From Rhodococcus sp. 14-2470-1b (GTDB lineage Bacteria; Actinomycetota; Actinomycetes; Mycobacteriales; Mycobacteriaceae): a DNA stretch of 64,000 bases. The notes beneath the pieces were generated by a model. The model saw nothing but the letters and a program-made list of their open reading frames with translations. It made no database searches and was not told the origin of the DNA. Positions 35,993 through 44,690 of the stretch are shown one piece after another. The DNA lies in NCBI RefSeq assembly GCF_002259415.1, contig NZ_NPFY01000011.1, positions 62,001 to 126,000 of the forward strand, read 5' to 3'. Within the stretch, counting starts at the first letter, position 1. Each line of letters opens with the position of its first letter. The position numbers and the translations under genes were made by a program.

Positions 35993-36976
35993 ATGAGTTC
36001 GATGAAAATCGGTGCAGCGATAGCCGGCGCGATGCTGCTCGCAGGCGTTCTGACAGGGTGTTCCAACTCGGAAAGCGAGACGACGTCCACCGCTCCCACC
36101 GGCGAGTTCCCCGTGACCATCGAGCATGTCTTCGGAAGCACCGAAGTGCCGTCGACGCCTGAACGAATCGTCACCCTCGGGGTCTCCGATGCCGACGTCG
36201 TACTCGCCCTCGGCCACGTTCCCGTCGGAAACAGTGGTTTCGCGTTCTATGAAACCGGGCTCGGCCCGTGGGCGCAGGAACAAGTCGGCGACGCCGAACT
36301 CACCCGCATCGAGTCGGACTCGGAACCCAACCTCGAGCAGATCGCCGAGCTCGCACCCGACCTGATTCTCGGCCTCAACGCCGGGTTCGACGAGGCGACG
36401 TACAACAAGCTCAGCGAGATCGCACCCACCGTCGCGCGGCCGGAGGGTACGGCGGCGTATGCGGTGCCTCGCGCTGCTGCAACCGAAACCATCGCCACCG
36501 CAATGGGAATGAAGGAAGAAGGGGTACGGCTCAACGAGGAGACCGACGCTCTGATCGCCGACACCGTCGCCGCGCATCCCGAGTTCGCAGGCAAGACCGG
36601 CGTCGCCGTCATGTCCTACAGCGGCGTGTACGCAGGCTTCCTCCCCGGAGACGGACGCGGACAGTTCCTCACCTCCCTCGGGTTCGCGACGCCGCAGCCC
36701 GTACTCGACGGCGACACCGGCGACACGTTCTACGTCGAATTCTCGGCCGAGAACGTCAACATGCTCGACGCCGACGTCCTGCTCGTCCTCGGACCCGACG
36801 AGACATTCGACATCGTCGCCGAGAACGCTTCGTTCGCCAACACCACCGCCGGCCGCAACGGAGCGATCATTCCCGCCACCCTCGACCAGCGCGGCGCGAT
36901 CACCTACAACTCGGTGCTGTCGATTCCGTACGCCATCGACACTCTGGTTCCCCGCATCGCGGACGCTCTTCGCTGA
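35993..36976 (+). CDS. Iron-siderophore ABC transporter substrate-binding lipoprotein (orphan)
   Basis: 327 residues from ATG 35993; ATG 36002 is equally possible. Lipoprotein signal MSSMKIGAAIAGAMLLAGVLTGC. FepB-like elements: FPVTIEHVFGSTEVPSTPERIVTLGVSDADVVLALGHVPVG, LAPDLILGLNAGFDEATYNKLSEIAPTVA, GDTFYVEFSAENVNMLDADVLLVL and VLSIPYAIDTLVPRIADAL. It resembles the protein at 32247 in plan, but neither has its own permease. An IdeR-like box lies just upstream. It probably hands ferric siderophores to a shared permease. Confidence 0.9.
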   Translation: MSSMKIGAAIAGAMLLAGVLTGCSNSESETTSTAPTGEFPVTIEHVFGSTEVPSTPERIVTLGVSDADVVLALGHVPVGNSGFAFYETGLGPWAQEQVGDAELTRIESDSEPNLEQIAELAPDLILGLNAGFDEATYNKLSEIAPTVARPEGTAAYAVPRAAATETIATAMGMKEEGVRLNEETDALIADTVAAHPEFAGKTGVAVMSYSGVYAGFLPGDGRGQFLTSLGFATPQPVLDGDTGDTFYVEFSAENVNMLDADVLLVLGPDETFDIVAENASFANTTAGRNGAIIPATLDQRGAITYNSVLSIPYAIDTLVPRIADALR

Positions 36977-37015
36977 GTCCGGATTGACCGGTTCCATAAC
37001 GGGGTACCACCGTGC

Positions 37016-37789
37016 ATGCCGTCGCTACGACACCTGTCCCTCGCGCCCCTCGCCGCCGTCGCCTGCGCATTCGCAGCGGCGGCACCGGCGTCGGCGCTCC
37101 CCGGTCCCGAGAACTTCGCCGACGTACCTGCTCGGACCTCGATCTCCTTCTCGCACTCGCCCAGCGGACTGCGCTTGGGAACCGCCAACGAGAACGACGC
37201 CCGACCAGGGTTGTCGACGGTCAAGCTGTACCTGGCGGACTACGCACTACGACACGGAGACGGGTCGGCCGGTGACCGCGATCTCGCAGCACGGATGATC
37301 CAATCCAGCGACGACGGCGCCGCGTCCGCACTGGACTCGAAGTACCCGAACGCCATCGACGCCACCGCCGGTGAGTTCGGATTGCCGTCGACCTCGCGCG
37401 GAGGTTTCTGGGGTAGTTCCTACACCAGCACTGCAGATACCGTCCGCTTCCTGGAAGCGAAGAAAAGAACCGACCCGGCCAGCCCGATCCTGGGATGGAT
37501 GAACTCATCGAGTCCCGTCGCCACCGACGGCACCCAGCAGGACTGGGGCACAGGCGAGCTCGTCGATGTGACCGGAACCAAATGGGGCTGGGCCGACGAC
37601 GCATCCAGCGTCGTCGCCTCCGCATCCATCGGCGACGGCTTCTCGATCGCCGCCAACACCTACGGCTCGGCCGCAGCCCAGACCGACGACGTCCTCGGCG
37701 CCCTCGGCGGCATCGACCTGTCCCCGGAAATCACGGCACCTCCCGCGGTACCCACCCTCGAGCAGTTCCTCGAAATGTTCGGGCCCTAG
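37016..37789 (+). CDS. Secreted serine hydrolase, beta-lactamase-like fold
   Basis: 257 residues from ATG 37016. Signal peptide MPSLRHLSLAPLAAVACAFAAAAPASA, cut before LPGPE. The mature part has STVKLYLADYALRHG, an S-x-x-K site as in class A beta-lactamases, then MIQSSDDGAASALDSKYP (in the place of S-D-N) and VDVTGTKWGWADD (near the K-T-G position). E166-type residues are not obvious, so true beta-lactamase activity is doubtful; a transpeptidase-like or esterase role is possible. It is 39 bases downstream of the siderophore-binding gene. Confidence 0.7.
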   Translation: MPSLRHLSLAPLAAVACAFAAAAPASALPGPENFADVPARTSISFSHSPSGLRLGTANENDARPGLSTVKLYLADYALRHGDGSAGDRDLAARMIQSSDDGAASALDSKYPNAIDATAGEFGLPSTSRGGFWGSSYTSTADTVRFLEAKKRTDPASPILGWMNSSSPVATDGTQQDWGTGELVDVTGTKWGWADDASSVVASASIGDGFSIAANTYGSAAAQTDDVLGALGGIDLSPEITAPPAVPTLEQFLEMFGP

Positions 37790-37930
37790 ATCGAACCTCT
37801 CGACCGAAGTTCAGCCGCCTGCCACAGCGGGGGCCTGCACCGCACCGAAGCGGGTCGATCTACATGTGGACCCGAGTCCAACAGCGCCTATGGCCTTCGC
37901 GCGGAGTGGAATCAAGTAGGGTCGGCGACC

Positions 37931-38482
37931 ATGCCTGCATCCGATCGGACCTGGTGGAACTGGGCGTCCGCCGTCACCACGGTGCTGGTAGCGCTCGGGT
38001 GTGGCCTCGTTCTGTGGGCCTTCACGCCTCCCAGTCCCAACGGCCTGTACCTCGGTCTCGCGGTGGTCCCGCTCGTGGTGATCGCGGTGCTGTGGTCGGC
38101 ATTCGCCCTCATCGGCTGGTCCAAGTACCGGGCACGGGGGTGGAGTGTCGTCGCACCCGTTCTCGTACTACTCACCGTCGGCGCGGTGGCGTTGTCGCTG
38201 CCCCGGACCGTTGCATTCGCAGTATCCGAGGACGCGCTGACGGAGACTGTCTCGCAATGCCGTTCCGCATCCGGGGGTCAACGAATCGGCGTCTACACCG
38301 TGGTGGCCGTCCGCCCACTGGGGACGGGGTGCCTTGTCTTCGTCGACAGCGGACTGGGCGGCTCCATCGGATTCGGCTACCTCCCCGACGGTCCCCCGGC
38401 GCCGGGCCGGCCACAGTACGACGAGGCCATCGAGTTCTACGACTTCGACGGAGACTGGTACCGATTCGAGCAGGACTTCTGA
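37931..38482 (+). CDS. Hypothetical membrane protein, paralogue of the gene at 34647
   Basis: 183 residues from ATG 37931. It repeats the plan of the protein at 34647: three N-terminal helices (WNWASAVTTVLVALGCGLVLWAFTPP, LYLGLAVVPLVVIAVLWSAFALIGWSKYR, WSVVAPVLVLLTVGAVALSLPR), then FAFAVSEDALTE, IGVYTVVAV, TGCLVFVDSGLGGSIGFGYLPDGPP, and the ending YDFDGDWYRFEQDF. One outer cysteine of the pair is kept (CRSASG, TGCLV). The identity looks like 30-40 percent by eye. Function unknown. It nearly abuts the convergent gene at 38487. Confidence 0.75.
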   Translation: MPASDRTWWNWASAVTTVLVALGCGLVLWAFTPPSPNGLYLGLAVVPLVVIAVLWSAFALIGWSKYRARGWSVVAPVLVLLTVGAVALSLPRTVAFAVSEDALTETVSQCRSASGGQRIGVYTVVAVRPLGTGCLVFVDSGLGGSIGFGYLPDGPPAPGRPQYDEAIEFYDFDGDWYRFEQDF

Positions 38483-38486
38483 CCGG

Positions 38487-38975
38487 TCACTTCGGAGACC
38501 ACCGCTTCCATCGCCCATCCTCGGGCATCGCGACACGTAACTCGGGAATCGGGCCACGACCCGAATTGCGCCAATTACCGCCTTCCCACACGTGCTCGAC
38601 CATCGAATCGACAATGCGCTCGTAAAACTGCCCCGAGACGAGAGCGGAGAGGTACCTGTTCAGGTGGCCGATCAGATTCTCGACATCCTCTTCGCACGCA
38701 TCGCACCCACACGCGGGCAACGCGATTCGCTGTGATGCACCCACATCGAGAAGCACTCCGGGAAACGACGTGAACGAGACGATCAACGGCGCCTGATCGT
38801 CCTGCGCTGGTACGAAGTGAACGGCCTCGACCACCTGCGAACCCGGGTCACCGGCCACACAAGTGACATCGACGTCGAACCGTGTCGCCACATCGTCCGC
38901 AAATTCTTTCGCCGCAGTCACCAGCGGCGCGAACCGCTCTGGATCGGTCACCCGTCCGTACGCCTCGTCCGACAC
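38487..38975 (-). CDS. Hypothetical cytoplasmic protein, DUF6226-like
   Basis: 162 residues from GTG 38975. No signal or membrane segment. It holds a compact cysteine cluster (LPACGCDACEEDVENLIGHLNRYLSALVSG) in the middle and an acidic N-terminal helix (RFAPLVTAAKEFADDVATRF). The arrangement resembles a small family of actinobacterial proteins annotated DUF6226, a low-confidence recollection. The three cysteines could bind a metal. It is divergent from the small membrane protein at 38996, with only 20 bases between starts. Confidence 0.65.
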   Translation of the reverse strand: MSDEAYGRVTDPERFAPLVTAAKEFADDVATRFDVDVTCVAGDPGSQVVEAVHFVPAQDDQAPLIVSFTSFPGVLLDVGASQRIALPACGCDACEEDVENLIGHLNRYLSALVSGQFYERIVDSMVEHVWEGGNWRNSGRGPIPELRVAMPEDGRWKRWSPK

Positions 38976-38995
38976 GACTCGTTACGATACGCACC

Positions 38996-39301
38996 GTGCG
39001 TTCACTCGTGCTGCTGCTGAGCCTTACCGGTGCTGTTGTCGGTCTTCTCCCTGCGGTTCTCGAGCTCGTTCAGCAGGCATACTTCGCCTCCGAGGTCGAG
39101 TACAACGGTGTGTACGAACCAATGCGGGGAGTGCAGATGAACGACGCCTACGAGACCTCGCAGGACATCTCGTTCCAGGTTCGATCGGGGCTGTTCCTGC
39201 GACGGGCCGTCTGGTTCGCCCCTCTGATAGGTGCGGCGCTCGGGGCTGTCGCAGGGATCATCGCGTACCGATTCGGATTCCGGCTTACCAGGGGTGCCTG
39301 A
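38996..39301 (+). CDS. Small hypothetical membrane protein
   Basis: 101 residues from GTG 38996, chosen because the first helix (VRSLVLLLSLTGAVVGLLPAVLELV) starts there and TACGAT lies at -10 distance, so the message is probably leaderless. A second helix (AVWFAPLIGAALGAVAGIIAYRFG) is near the C-terminus; the 45 residues between them are polar and probably outside the cell. No motif known. Confidence 0.6.
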   Translation: MRSLVLLLSLTGAVVGLLPAVLELVQQAYFASEVEYNGVYEPMRGVQMNDAYETSQDISFQVRSGLFLRRAVWFAPLIGAALGAVAGIIAYRFGFRLTRGA

Positions 39302-39380
39302 CGCTCCAATTTGTTGCGTCATATGCCTGGATCTGCCCTTCAGCACCGAATAGTGGAGCTTCAGGCCCGGTCCCGAGCCC

Positions 39381-40646
39381 TCAAGGGAGGCTCCTCAGCA
39401 CCAAGCGGATACCCACGACGCCGGCGAGGGGGAAGACGGCGGCCACGAGCCAGGGCGTGCTCGACCCCCACCCAGTCGATGGAGCCGCGTCGATGACTGC
39501 CCCGATTGCGACCGAACCGATCAGAACGCCGATGCCTCCGAGTGATGCCATGAAGCCGTAGTAGGCACCCAGTCTGCGCTCACCGGCCAATCGCGGGACG
39601 ATGTCACGGGCCTGCGGCATGGCGATCATCTGCCCGAGTGCGAGCAGGGCAACGAAACCTGCCGCCGGGAGCAGGCCGACGAACCCGCTGAGCCCGAGGG
39701 GAGTCGTCAGTGCCACGACCACGAACGACAGTGCCATGACTGCCAATCCGGCCGGCAACGTGACCCGGGGTGATCGTGCGCCGACCATGCGGGTGATGCC
39801 CATCTGCGAGGACACCACGAACACCGCGGAGATCGCGAAGAACCACCCCAGCACTGCCTGCGATCCCCATGCCCGTTCGACCTCCAGGGGCAGCAGCAGA
39901 TACAGCTGGTTGTACGCCACCAGTTGGCTGCTCATCGCGACCGCGAACAACACGAAAGTCTTGTTGCGCACCACGTCGTTCCACCCGGAGAGCCACGACT
40001 CGCCTCGGTGCTCGCCCGGTTCGTTCGGCAGCCATCTCAGGTGTGCTCCGATGACGCCGACGAAAATCACGGCAGCGACCGTGCAGGCGACACGGAAGTC
40101 GACGACCAGCAGTACCGATCCGATCAGCGGGCCGGTGAACGAGCCGATTTGATTGCACACCGACAGCAGCGCGAACGTCTCGACCCGGCTGGGCCCGTCG
40201 TCGCGCTCACTTCTTCCCGCCTCGATGGCGATCGCGGACTCGACGGCGGGCGAGAACAATGCGGCTGCGAAGCCGATGGCCACCGTCGCCACGACCACAC
40301 CGGCCAGTGAACCTGCGACCGCCATTCCGAGGAATCCGAGCACCCGGATGCCGCAGCCGACGAGAACGACCGGCTTGATACCCCATCGGTCCGCCAGGGT
40401 GCCGCCGATGAAGAACAGCCCCTGCTGAGAGAACGTGCGGATGCCGAGGACCACACCCACCACCGCCGCACCGAGCCCCAGATCGGACGTCAAGTGCACC
40501 GACAGGTACGGCAGCACCATGAAGAATCCAATGTTGAACGTCATCTGGGTCAGCACGAGAAGCCGGATCGTCGGGGTTGCCCCCGCCAACTCGGTGATGA
40601 ACGACCAGCGCCATCTCGAATGTCGGCCGTCGACGCCCGCCGCCAC
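39381..40646 (-). CDS. MFS transporter, possible siderophore exporter
   Basis: 421 residues. The GTG at 40646 is chosen over TTG 40652 since GAGGGG then lies seven bases upstream. Twelve helices are seen, with GGTLADRWGIKPVVLVGCGIRV after TM2 (the D-R-x-G signature of drug exporters). The second half ends in RLGAYYGFMASLGGIGVLIGS. It is divergent from a siderophore-uptake operon, with an IdeR-like box between the starts, so export of a siderophore (EntS-like) is an attractive guess; drug efflux is the alternative. Confidence 0.82.
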   Translation of the reverse strand: MAAGVDGRHSRWRWSFITELAGATPTIRLLVLTQMTFNIGFFMVLPYLSVHLTSDLGLGAAVVGVVLGIRTFSQQGLFFIGGTLADRWGIKPVVLVGCGIRVLGFLGMAVAGSLAGVVVATVAIGFAAALFSPAVESAIAIEAGRSERDDGPSRVETFALLSVCNQIGSFTGPLIGSVLLVVDFRVACTVAAVIFVGVIGAHLRWLPNEPGEHRGESWLSGWNDVVRNKTFVLFAVAMSSQLVAYNQLYLLLPLEVERAWGSQAVLGWFFAISAVFVVSSQMGITRMVGARSPRVTLPAGLAVMALSFVVVALTTPLGLSGFVGLLPAAGFVALLALGQMIAMPQARDIVPRLAGERRLGAYYGFMASLGGIGVLIGSVAIGAVIDAAPSTGWGSSTPWLVAAVFPLAGVVGIRLVLRSLP

Positions 40647-40702
40647 GATCAATCCCCTCGTTCGTTCAATAGTCCCAGCGCGATATGACTTCGGGGATCG
40701 GC

Positions 40703-40721
40703 ATAGGTTAGCCTATCCGCG
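40703..40721. promoter_or_regulatory. IdeR/DtxR-box-like site between the MFS and siderophore-uptake genes
   Basis: Contains ATAGGTTAGCCTATCC and matches the IdeR consensus TTAGGTTAGSCTAACCTAA at about 14 of 19 positions, with the core GGTTAGCCTA exact. It lies between divergent starts at 40646 and 40809 and could repress both when iron is replete. Confidence 0.55.
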
Positions 40722-40808
40722 TTCGTCGCCTCGTACGTTCTGCGCGAGTGGATCGCGCAGACATGGCGCGTCCACTCACGCATTGTGCCGTCCCAGAAAG
40801 TGTTCATC

Positions 40809-41846
40809 GTGAGTGCATTGCTCAGGCGCGTCGGCGCCATGGCCGTCGTCGCTGGACTTCTCACCGCGTGCGGTGAATCCGAGGCCGTCACCGATTCCGA
40901 CGCCGTCGGCGGCAACGGCGACACGGCCTACCCACTCGTCCTCGACAACTGCGGCGAGTCGGTCACCGTCGATGCTCCCCCGCAGCGCGTGGTGTCGTTG
41001 GACCAGAATTCGACCGAGATCCTGTTGTCTCTCGGCCTGCAGGACCGCATGGTCGGCACCGCGTCGTGGACCGACCCGGTGCGAGAGAACCTCGAAGCGG
41101 CGAACTCCGACGTCCCCCGCCTCGCCGACAACGCACCCACCTACGAGGTGGTGCTCGACGCCGACCCCGACTTCGTCACCGCGTCGTTCGGCCGTCACTT
41201 CAAGGAGGGCGGCGTCGCCGAGCGTGCCCGCTTCGCCGAGACCGGCGCCGAGACCTACCTGTCGCCGACCGACTGCGACAACGGCCTCAGCATCAACGGC
41301 GGCAACACCAGAACCAACCCCTTGACAGTCGATGCGCTCTACCAGGAGATCACCGAGCTCGCCGAGATCTTCGACGTGCAGGACCGCGGCGCCGCCCTGG
41401 TCACCGAACTGCAGGATCGCATGACCGCCGCGACCGCCGAACTGGCCGAGACCGGTGAGACCATGGCGTTCTGGTTCGCCGACACCAAGAGTCCCTACGT
41501 CGCCGGCGGACTCGGCTCCGCCAACCTGATCGCGACGACAGTCGGGGCCACCAACGTCTACTCCGACCTGGACGACGACTGGCCTGCCGTCGGGTGGGAG
41601 ACGATGGTCGACCGCAGCCCGTCCGTGCTCGTGCTCGGCGATCTGCTTCGTGCGCGCTTCCCCGGCGACCTCCTCGCCGACAAGATCGCGTTCCTGGAAT
41701 CGGACCCGGTCACCAACACCATGCAGGCTGTGCAGGACAAGCGCTACATCTCCCTCCACGGAGCCGAGATGAACCCGTCCATCAGGCTCGTCGACGGTGT
41801 CGAGAAAGTCGCCGCGGGCCTGCGCGAGATGGGCCCGCAGTCCTGA
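40809..41846 (+). CDS. Iron-siderophore ABC transporter substrate-binding lipoprotein
   Basis: 345 residues from GTG 40809, taken because AGAAAG lies at fair spacing and the lipoprotein signal (SALLRRVGAMAVVAGLLTAC) begins directly; GTG 40785 would add eight residues without a ribosome site. FepB-type marks: CGESVTVDAPPQRVVSLDQNSTEILLSLGLQDRMVGTASW, YEVVLDADPDFVTASF, VAGGLGSANLIATTVGATNVY and WETMVDRSPSVLVLG. It heads a three-gene uptake operon. Its TGA lies in the first copy of a 15-bp repeat where the permease frame begins. Confidence 0.9.
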   Translation: MSALLRRVGAMAVVAGLLTACGESEAVTDSDAVGGNGDTAYPLVLDNCGESVTVDAPPQRVVSLDQNSTEILLSLGLQDRMVGTASWTDPVRENLEAANSDVPRLADNAPTYEVVLDADPDFVTASFGRHFKEGGVAERARFAETGAETYLSPTDCDNGLSINGGNTRTNPLTVDALYQEITELAEIFDVQDRGAALVTELQDRMTAATAELAETGETMAFWFADTKSPYVAGGLGSANLIATTVGATNVYSDLDDDWPAVGWETMVDRSPSVLVLGDLLRARFPGDLLADKIAFLESDPVTNTMQAVQDKRYISLHGAEMNPSIRLVDGVEKVAAGLREMGPQS

Positions 41847-41883
41847 ACACCACAGTCCTGAACACCACAGTCCTGAACACCAC
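41839..41883 (+). repeat. Three tandem copies of a 15-bp repeat at the stop/start junction
   Basis: AGTCCTGAACACCAC is repeated exactly three times. The first copy holds the lipoprotein stop TGA, overlapping a CTG that is in the permease frame. The unit is a multiple of three, so copy-number changes would keep the permease frame and alter only a Val-Leu-Asn-Thr-Thr run at its N-terminus. Confidence 0.9.
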
Positions 41884-42913
41884 GGCGCCTGCCGCACGTC
41901 GCAAGCTGGGTCTGCCCGCCGTTCTGGTGGGCGGCCTCGCCCTGCTCGTGGCATCGGTCGCCATCGCGATGACGCTGGGGCCTGCGAGTGTGTCACTGGT
42001 CAACGTGCGCGATGTCGTCACCAATCATCTGGGTCTGACCGACATTCCGGTGAAGGTGTCCAAGAACGCGATCGTGTGGGAGGAGCGACTACCTCGCAGC
42101 CTCGTCGCCGCCGCCTGTGGGAGTGGTCTGGGCATCTGCGGTGTCATCATGCAGTCGCTGCTGCGAAACCCGCTGGCGGACCCGTTCGTTCTCGGTATCA
42201 GCTCGGGAGCCTCGACAGGCGCTGTCGTCGTCGGCATCCTCGGAATCGGTGGTGCCGCACTGGGGCTGTCCGGTGGAGCGTTCGTCGGCGCCCTCGTCGC
42301 GTTCGGACTCGTCCTACTGCTCGCCCACCTGTCGGGCGGAAACAACGACCGGGTCATCCTCGCGGGTGTGGCCAGCACACAACTCTTCTCGGCGTTGACG
42401 TCGCTCGTGATATTCGCGTTCGCCGATTCCGACGAGACCCGCGGCGTCATGTTCTGGCTGCTCGGATCACTCGAAGGCGTTCGCTGGGACGACGTCGCCC
42501 TGTGCGTCGCGGTGGTCGCCGTCGGAGTCGCGCTCTGCTTCTATTACGCCTTCGTCCTCGACGCCTTCAGCTTCGGGAACGAGGTGGCGTCCTCCCTCGG
42601 AATCAACGTGCGCGCAGCACGTACTGCACTGCTCGTCGTCACCGCGCTGATCACCGCGACGCTCGTCAGTGTCGCAGGCGCCATCGGATTCGTCGGCCTC
42701 GTACTGCCGCACGCCGCACGGTTTCTCATCGGATCACGACACAACCGGCTGATCCCCGTGACCGCGCTGATGGGCGCGGTATTCATGGTCTGGGTCGACG
42801 CCGTCTCCCGCGTCGCCTTCGCGCCGACGCCTCTGCCCGTCGGCGTCGGCACGGCGCTGGTGGGAGTTCCTGCATTCATCGCCATCCTGGCCAGACGGAA
42901 GAAGTCCGCATGA
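41843..42913 (+). CDS. Iron-siderophore ABC transporter permease (FecCD family)
   Basis: About 356 residues. No ATG, GTG or TTG lies near the expected front; CTG 41843, overlapping the previous stop as CTGA, is the best start, and the next in-frame GTG would remove the beginning of the first helix. The FecCD family is clear: LVASVAIAMTLGPASVSL, RLPRSLVAAACGSGLGICGVIMQSLLRNPLADPFVLGISSGASTGAV, then VAGAIGFVGLVLPHAARFLIGSRHNRLIPVTALMGAVF. It forms the membrane channel with the ATPase that follows (ATGA overlap). Confidence 0.9.
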   Translation: MNTTVLNTTVLNTTAPAARRKLGLPAVLVGGLALLVASVAIAMTLGPASVSLVNVRDVVTNHLGLTDIPVKVSKNAIVWEERLPRSLVAAACGSGLGICGVIMQSLLRNPLADPFVLGISSGASTGAVVVGILGIGGAALGLSGGAFVGALVAFGLVLLLAHLSGGNNDRVILAGVASTQLFSALTSLVIFAFADSDETRGVMFWLLGSLEGVRWDDVALCVAVVAVGVALCFYYAFVLDAFSFGNEVASSLGINVRAARTALLVVTALITATLVSVAGAIGFVGLVLPHAARFLIGSRHNRLIPVTALMGAVFMVWVDAVSRVAFAPTPLPVGVGTALVGVPAFIAILARRKKSA

Positions 42914-43674
42914 CACTCGCAGCGTCCGACGTGCGGTGGCAGCGTGGGGGTGCTCTCGTCGTCGACGGGGTGACCCTGACACCGGCGCCCGGCGATACCG
43001 TCGGACTGCTCGGCCCCAACGGATCCGGCAAATCCTCACTGCTGCAACTGATGAACGGCGCCGTCAAGCCGACGTCCGGCGTCGTCACGCTCGACGACGC
43101 GGAACTGGCCGGCATGCGTCGACGCGACATCGCGAAAGCCGTTGCCGTGGTGAGTCAGCACGCCGACACGGATTTCGACATCACCGTCGCAGACGTCGTT
43201 CGGCTCGGCCGCATCCCGCACCGTGGCGCGTTCGGCGGTAATGCGTCGGCGGACCAGAAGGCAGTCGACGCTGCGTTGAAACACACCGGGTTGACCGACA
43301 AGGCGCACCGATTGTGGCACCAACTGTCCGGTGGCGAGCGGCAGAGGGCACAGATCGCGCGCGCCCTCGCCCAGGAACCGCGCGAGCTTCTGCTCGACGA
43401 ACCGACCAATCACCTCGACATCCATCACCAGCTCGAATTGCTGTCCCTCGTTTCCCGGCTGCCCATCACCAGCGTCGTTGCGTTGCACGATCTCAACCTC
43501 GCAGCGATGTTCTGCACCCACATGGTGGTGTTGTCGCAGGGCAGAGTGGTCGCTGCGGGCACCCCGGCTGCGGTACTGACCGAGGATTTGATCTGGGAGG
43601 TGTATCAGGTGCGAGCCCACGTGAGCACCCACGGGCCGAACGACACAGTGTTCATCCGTTTCGACTACCGGTAG
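42910..43674 (+). CDS. Iron-siderophore ABC transporter ATP-binding protein
   Basis: 254 residues from ATG 42910 (ATGA overlap with the permease). Walker A GPNGSGKSSLL, Q-loop VVSQHADTDF, signature LSGGERQRAQIARALAQEP, Walker B ELLLDEPTNHLD and H-loop VVALHDLNLAAMF are all present. The LDxHHQLELL pattern and the loop with FDITVADVVRLGRIPH mark the FepC/FhuC group. It powers the permease encoded upstream and may serve the two orphan binding proteins as well. Confidence 0.94.
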   Translation: MTLAASDVRWQRGGALVVDGVTLTPAPGDTVGLLGPNGSGKSSLLQLMNGAVKPTSGVVTLDDAELAGMRRRDIAKAVAVVSQHADTDFDITVADVVRLGRIPHRGAFGGNASADQKAVDAALKHTGLTDKAHRLWHQLSGGERQRAQIARALAQEPRELLLDEPTNHLDIHHQLELLSLVSRLPITSVVALHDLNLAAMFCTHMVVLSQGRVVAAGTPAAVLTEDLIWEVYQVRAHVSTHGPNDTVFIRFDYR

Positions 43675-43718
43675 GAGCCGAACACCGGAACACGACGCGG
43701 CCCACTACTGTGACGAAT

Positions 43719-44690
43719 ATGCACACCTGGCTCGAGAAGCACCAGATCGCTCTGTATCTGGCTGCTTTGACGGTGGGAGCCGTGGTGGGGTTGGCGTCAC
43801 CGCAGTCGGCGCCGGTGTTCGAACACGCCATCAACCCGGTCCTGATCGTGCTGTTGTACGCGACGTTCCTCGCAGTCCCGTTCGCGTCGATCGGAAACGC
43901 GTTGAAGGACAGTAGGTTCCTGACAGCTGCGGTAGTACTGAATTTCGTGGCAGTACCGGTCGTGGTGTTCGCTCTGACGCGGTTCGTCTCCGGCAACGAG
44001 GCCGTTCTCGTCGGGATCTTGCTGGTGCTGCTCGCACCGTGCATCGACTACGTCATCGTGTTCAGCGGACTGGCGGGAGCCGCTTCACAGCGTCTGCTCG
44101 CCGCCGCACCGCTCTTGATGCTGCTTCAAATCGCGTTTCTGCCACTGTATCTGTGGATTTTCGTCGGCTCCGACGTCGTGGCTGTCATCGATGTGACGCC
44201 GTTCGTCCACGCGTTCTTCCTACTCATCGTCGTTCCGCTCGGATCGGCGGCTGCGACACAGGCCGTGGCACGCCGGCACGCGATCGGCCGGACAATTATG
44301 GACACCGCAGCGAAAGCGATGGTTCCGTTGATGATGGCCACGCTGCTGGTGGTGGTCGCGTCGCAGATCGACTCGGTTCGTGACCGCGGAACGGAACTTG
44401 TTTCCGCCGCAGCCGTATTCATCGCGTTTCTGGTGGTCATGGCGTTCGTCGGTCTGGCTGCGGGACGGATCGCTCGCCAGGACGTACCTGCGACGCGTGC
44501 GCTCGTCTTCTCCGGCGCTACCCGTAACTCGCTCGTCGTGCTGCCGTTGGCGCTCGCTCTGCCGGATTCTCTGTCGGTAGCCGCGGTGGTCGTGGTGACG
44601 CAGACGTTGGTGGAGTTGGTCGGCATGGTGGCGTACGTTCGACTCGTCCCGCTACTCGTACCCTCCCGAAAGCGAGGTCGTCGTGTATGA
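43719..44690 (+). CDS. BASS/ACR3-like membrane transporter (annotated as arsenic resistance protein in relatives)
   Basis: 323 residues from ATG 43719. About ten helices; the bile acid:Na+ symporter superfamily is suggested by NPVLIVLLYATFLAVPFASIGNAL, LVLLAPCIDYVIVFSGLAGAASQRLLAAAPLLMLLQI and VFSGATRNSLVVLPLALAL. The conserved cysteine (LAPCIDY) is at the ACR3 transport position. Unlike the pump at 10638 it is not in an ars operon and lacks the GLARC motif. It overlaps the flavin monooxygenase by eight bases, so the pair is translationally coupled; export of a modified compound is inferred. Confidence 0.8.
   Translation: MHTWLEKHQIALYLAALTVGAVVGLASPQSAPVFEHAINPVLIVLLYATFLAVPFASIGNALKDSRFLTAAVVLNFVAVPVVVFALTRFVSGNEAVLVGILLVLLAPCIDYVIVFSGLAGAASQRLLAAAPLLMLLQIAFLPLYLWIFVGSDVVAVIDVTPFVHAFFLLIVVPLGSAAATQAVARRHAIGRTIMDTAAKAMVPLMMATLLVVVASQIDSVRDRGTELVSAAAVFIAFLVVMAFVGLAAGRIARQDVPATRALVFSGATRNSLVVLPLALALPDSLSVAAVVVVTQTLVELVGMVAYVRLVPLLVPSRKRGRRV

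Noticed and set aside
37016-37789. Assignment as a class A beta-lactamase
   Set aside because: S-x-x-K is present but the other motifs are degenerate and the general-base Glu is not evident; kept as a beta-lactamase-like hydrolase.
43719-44690. Second ACR3 arsenite pump
   Set aside because: It lacks the GLARC segment and has no ars neighbours; only superfamily membership is supported.
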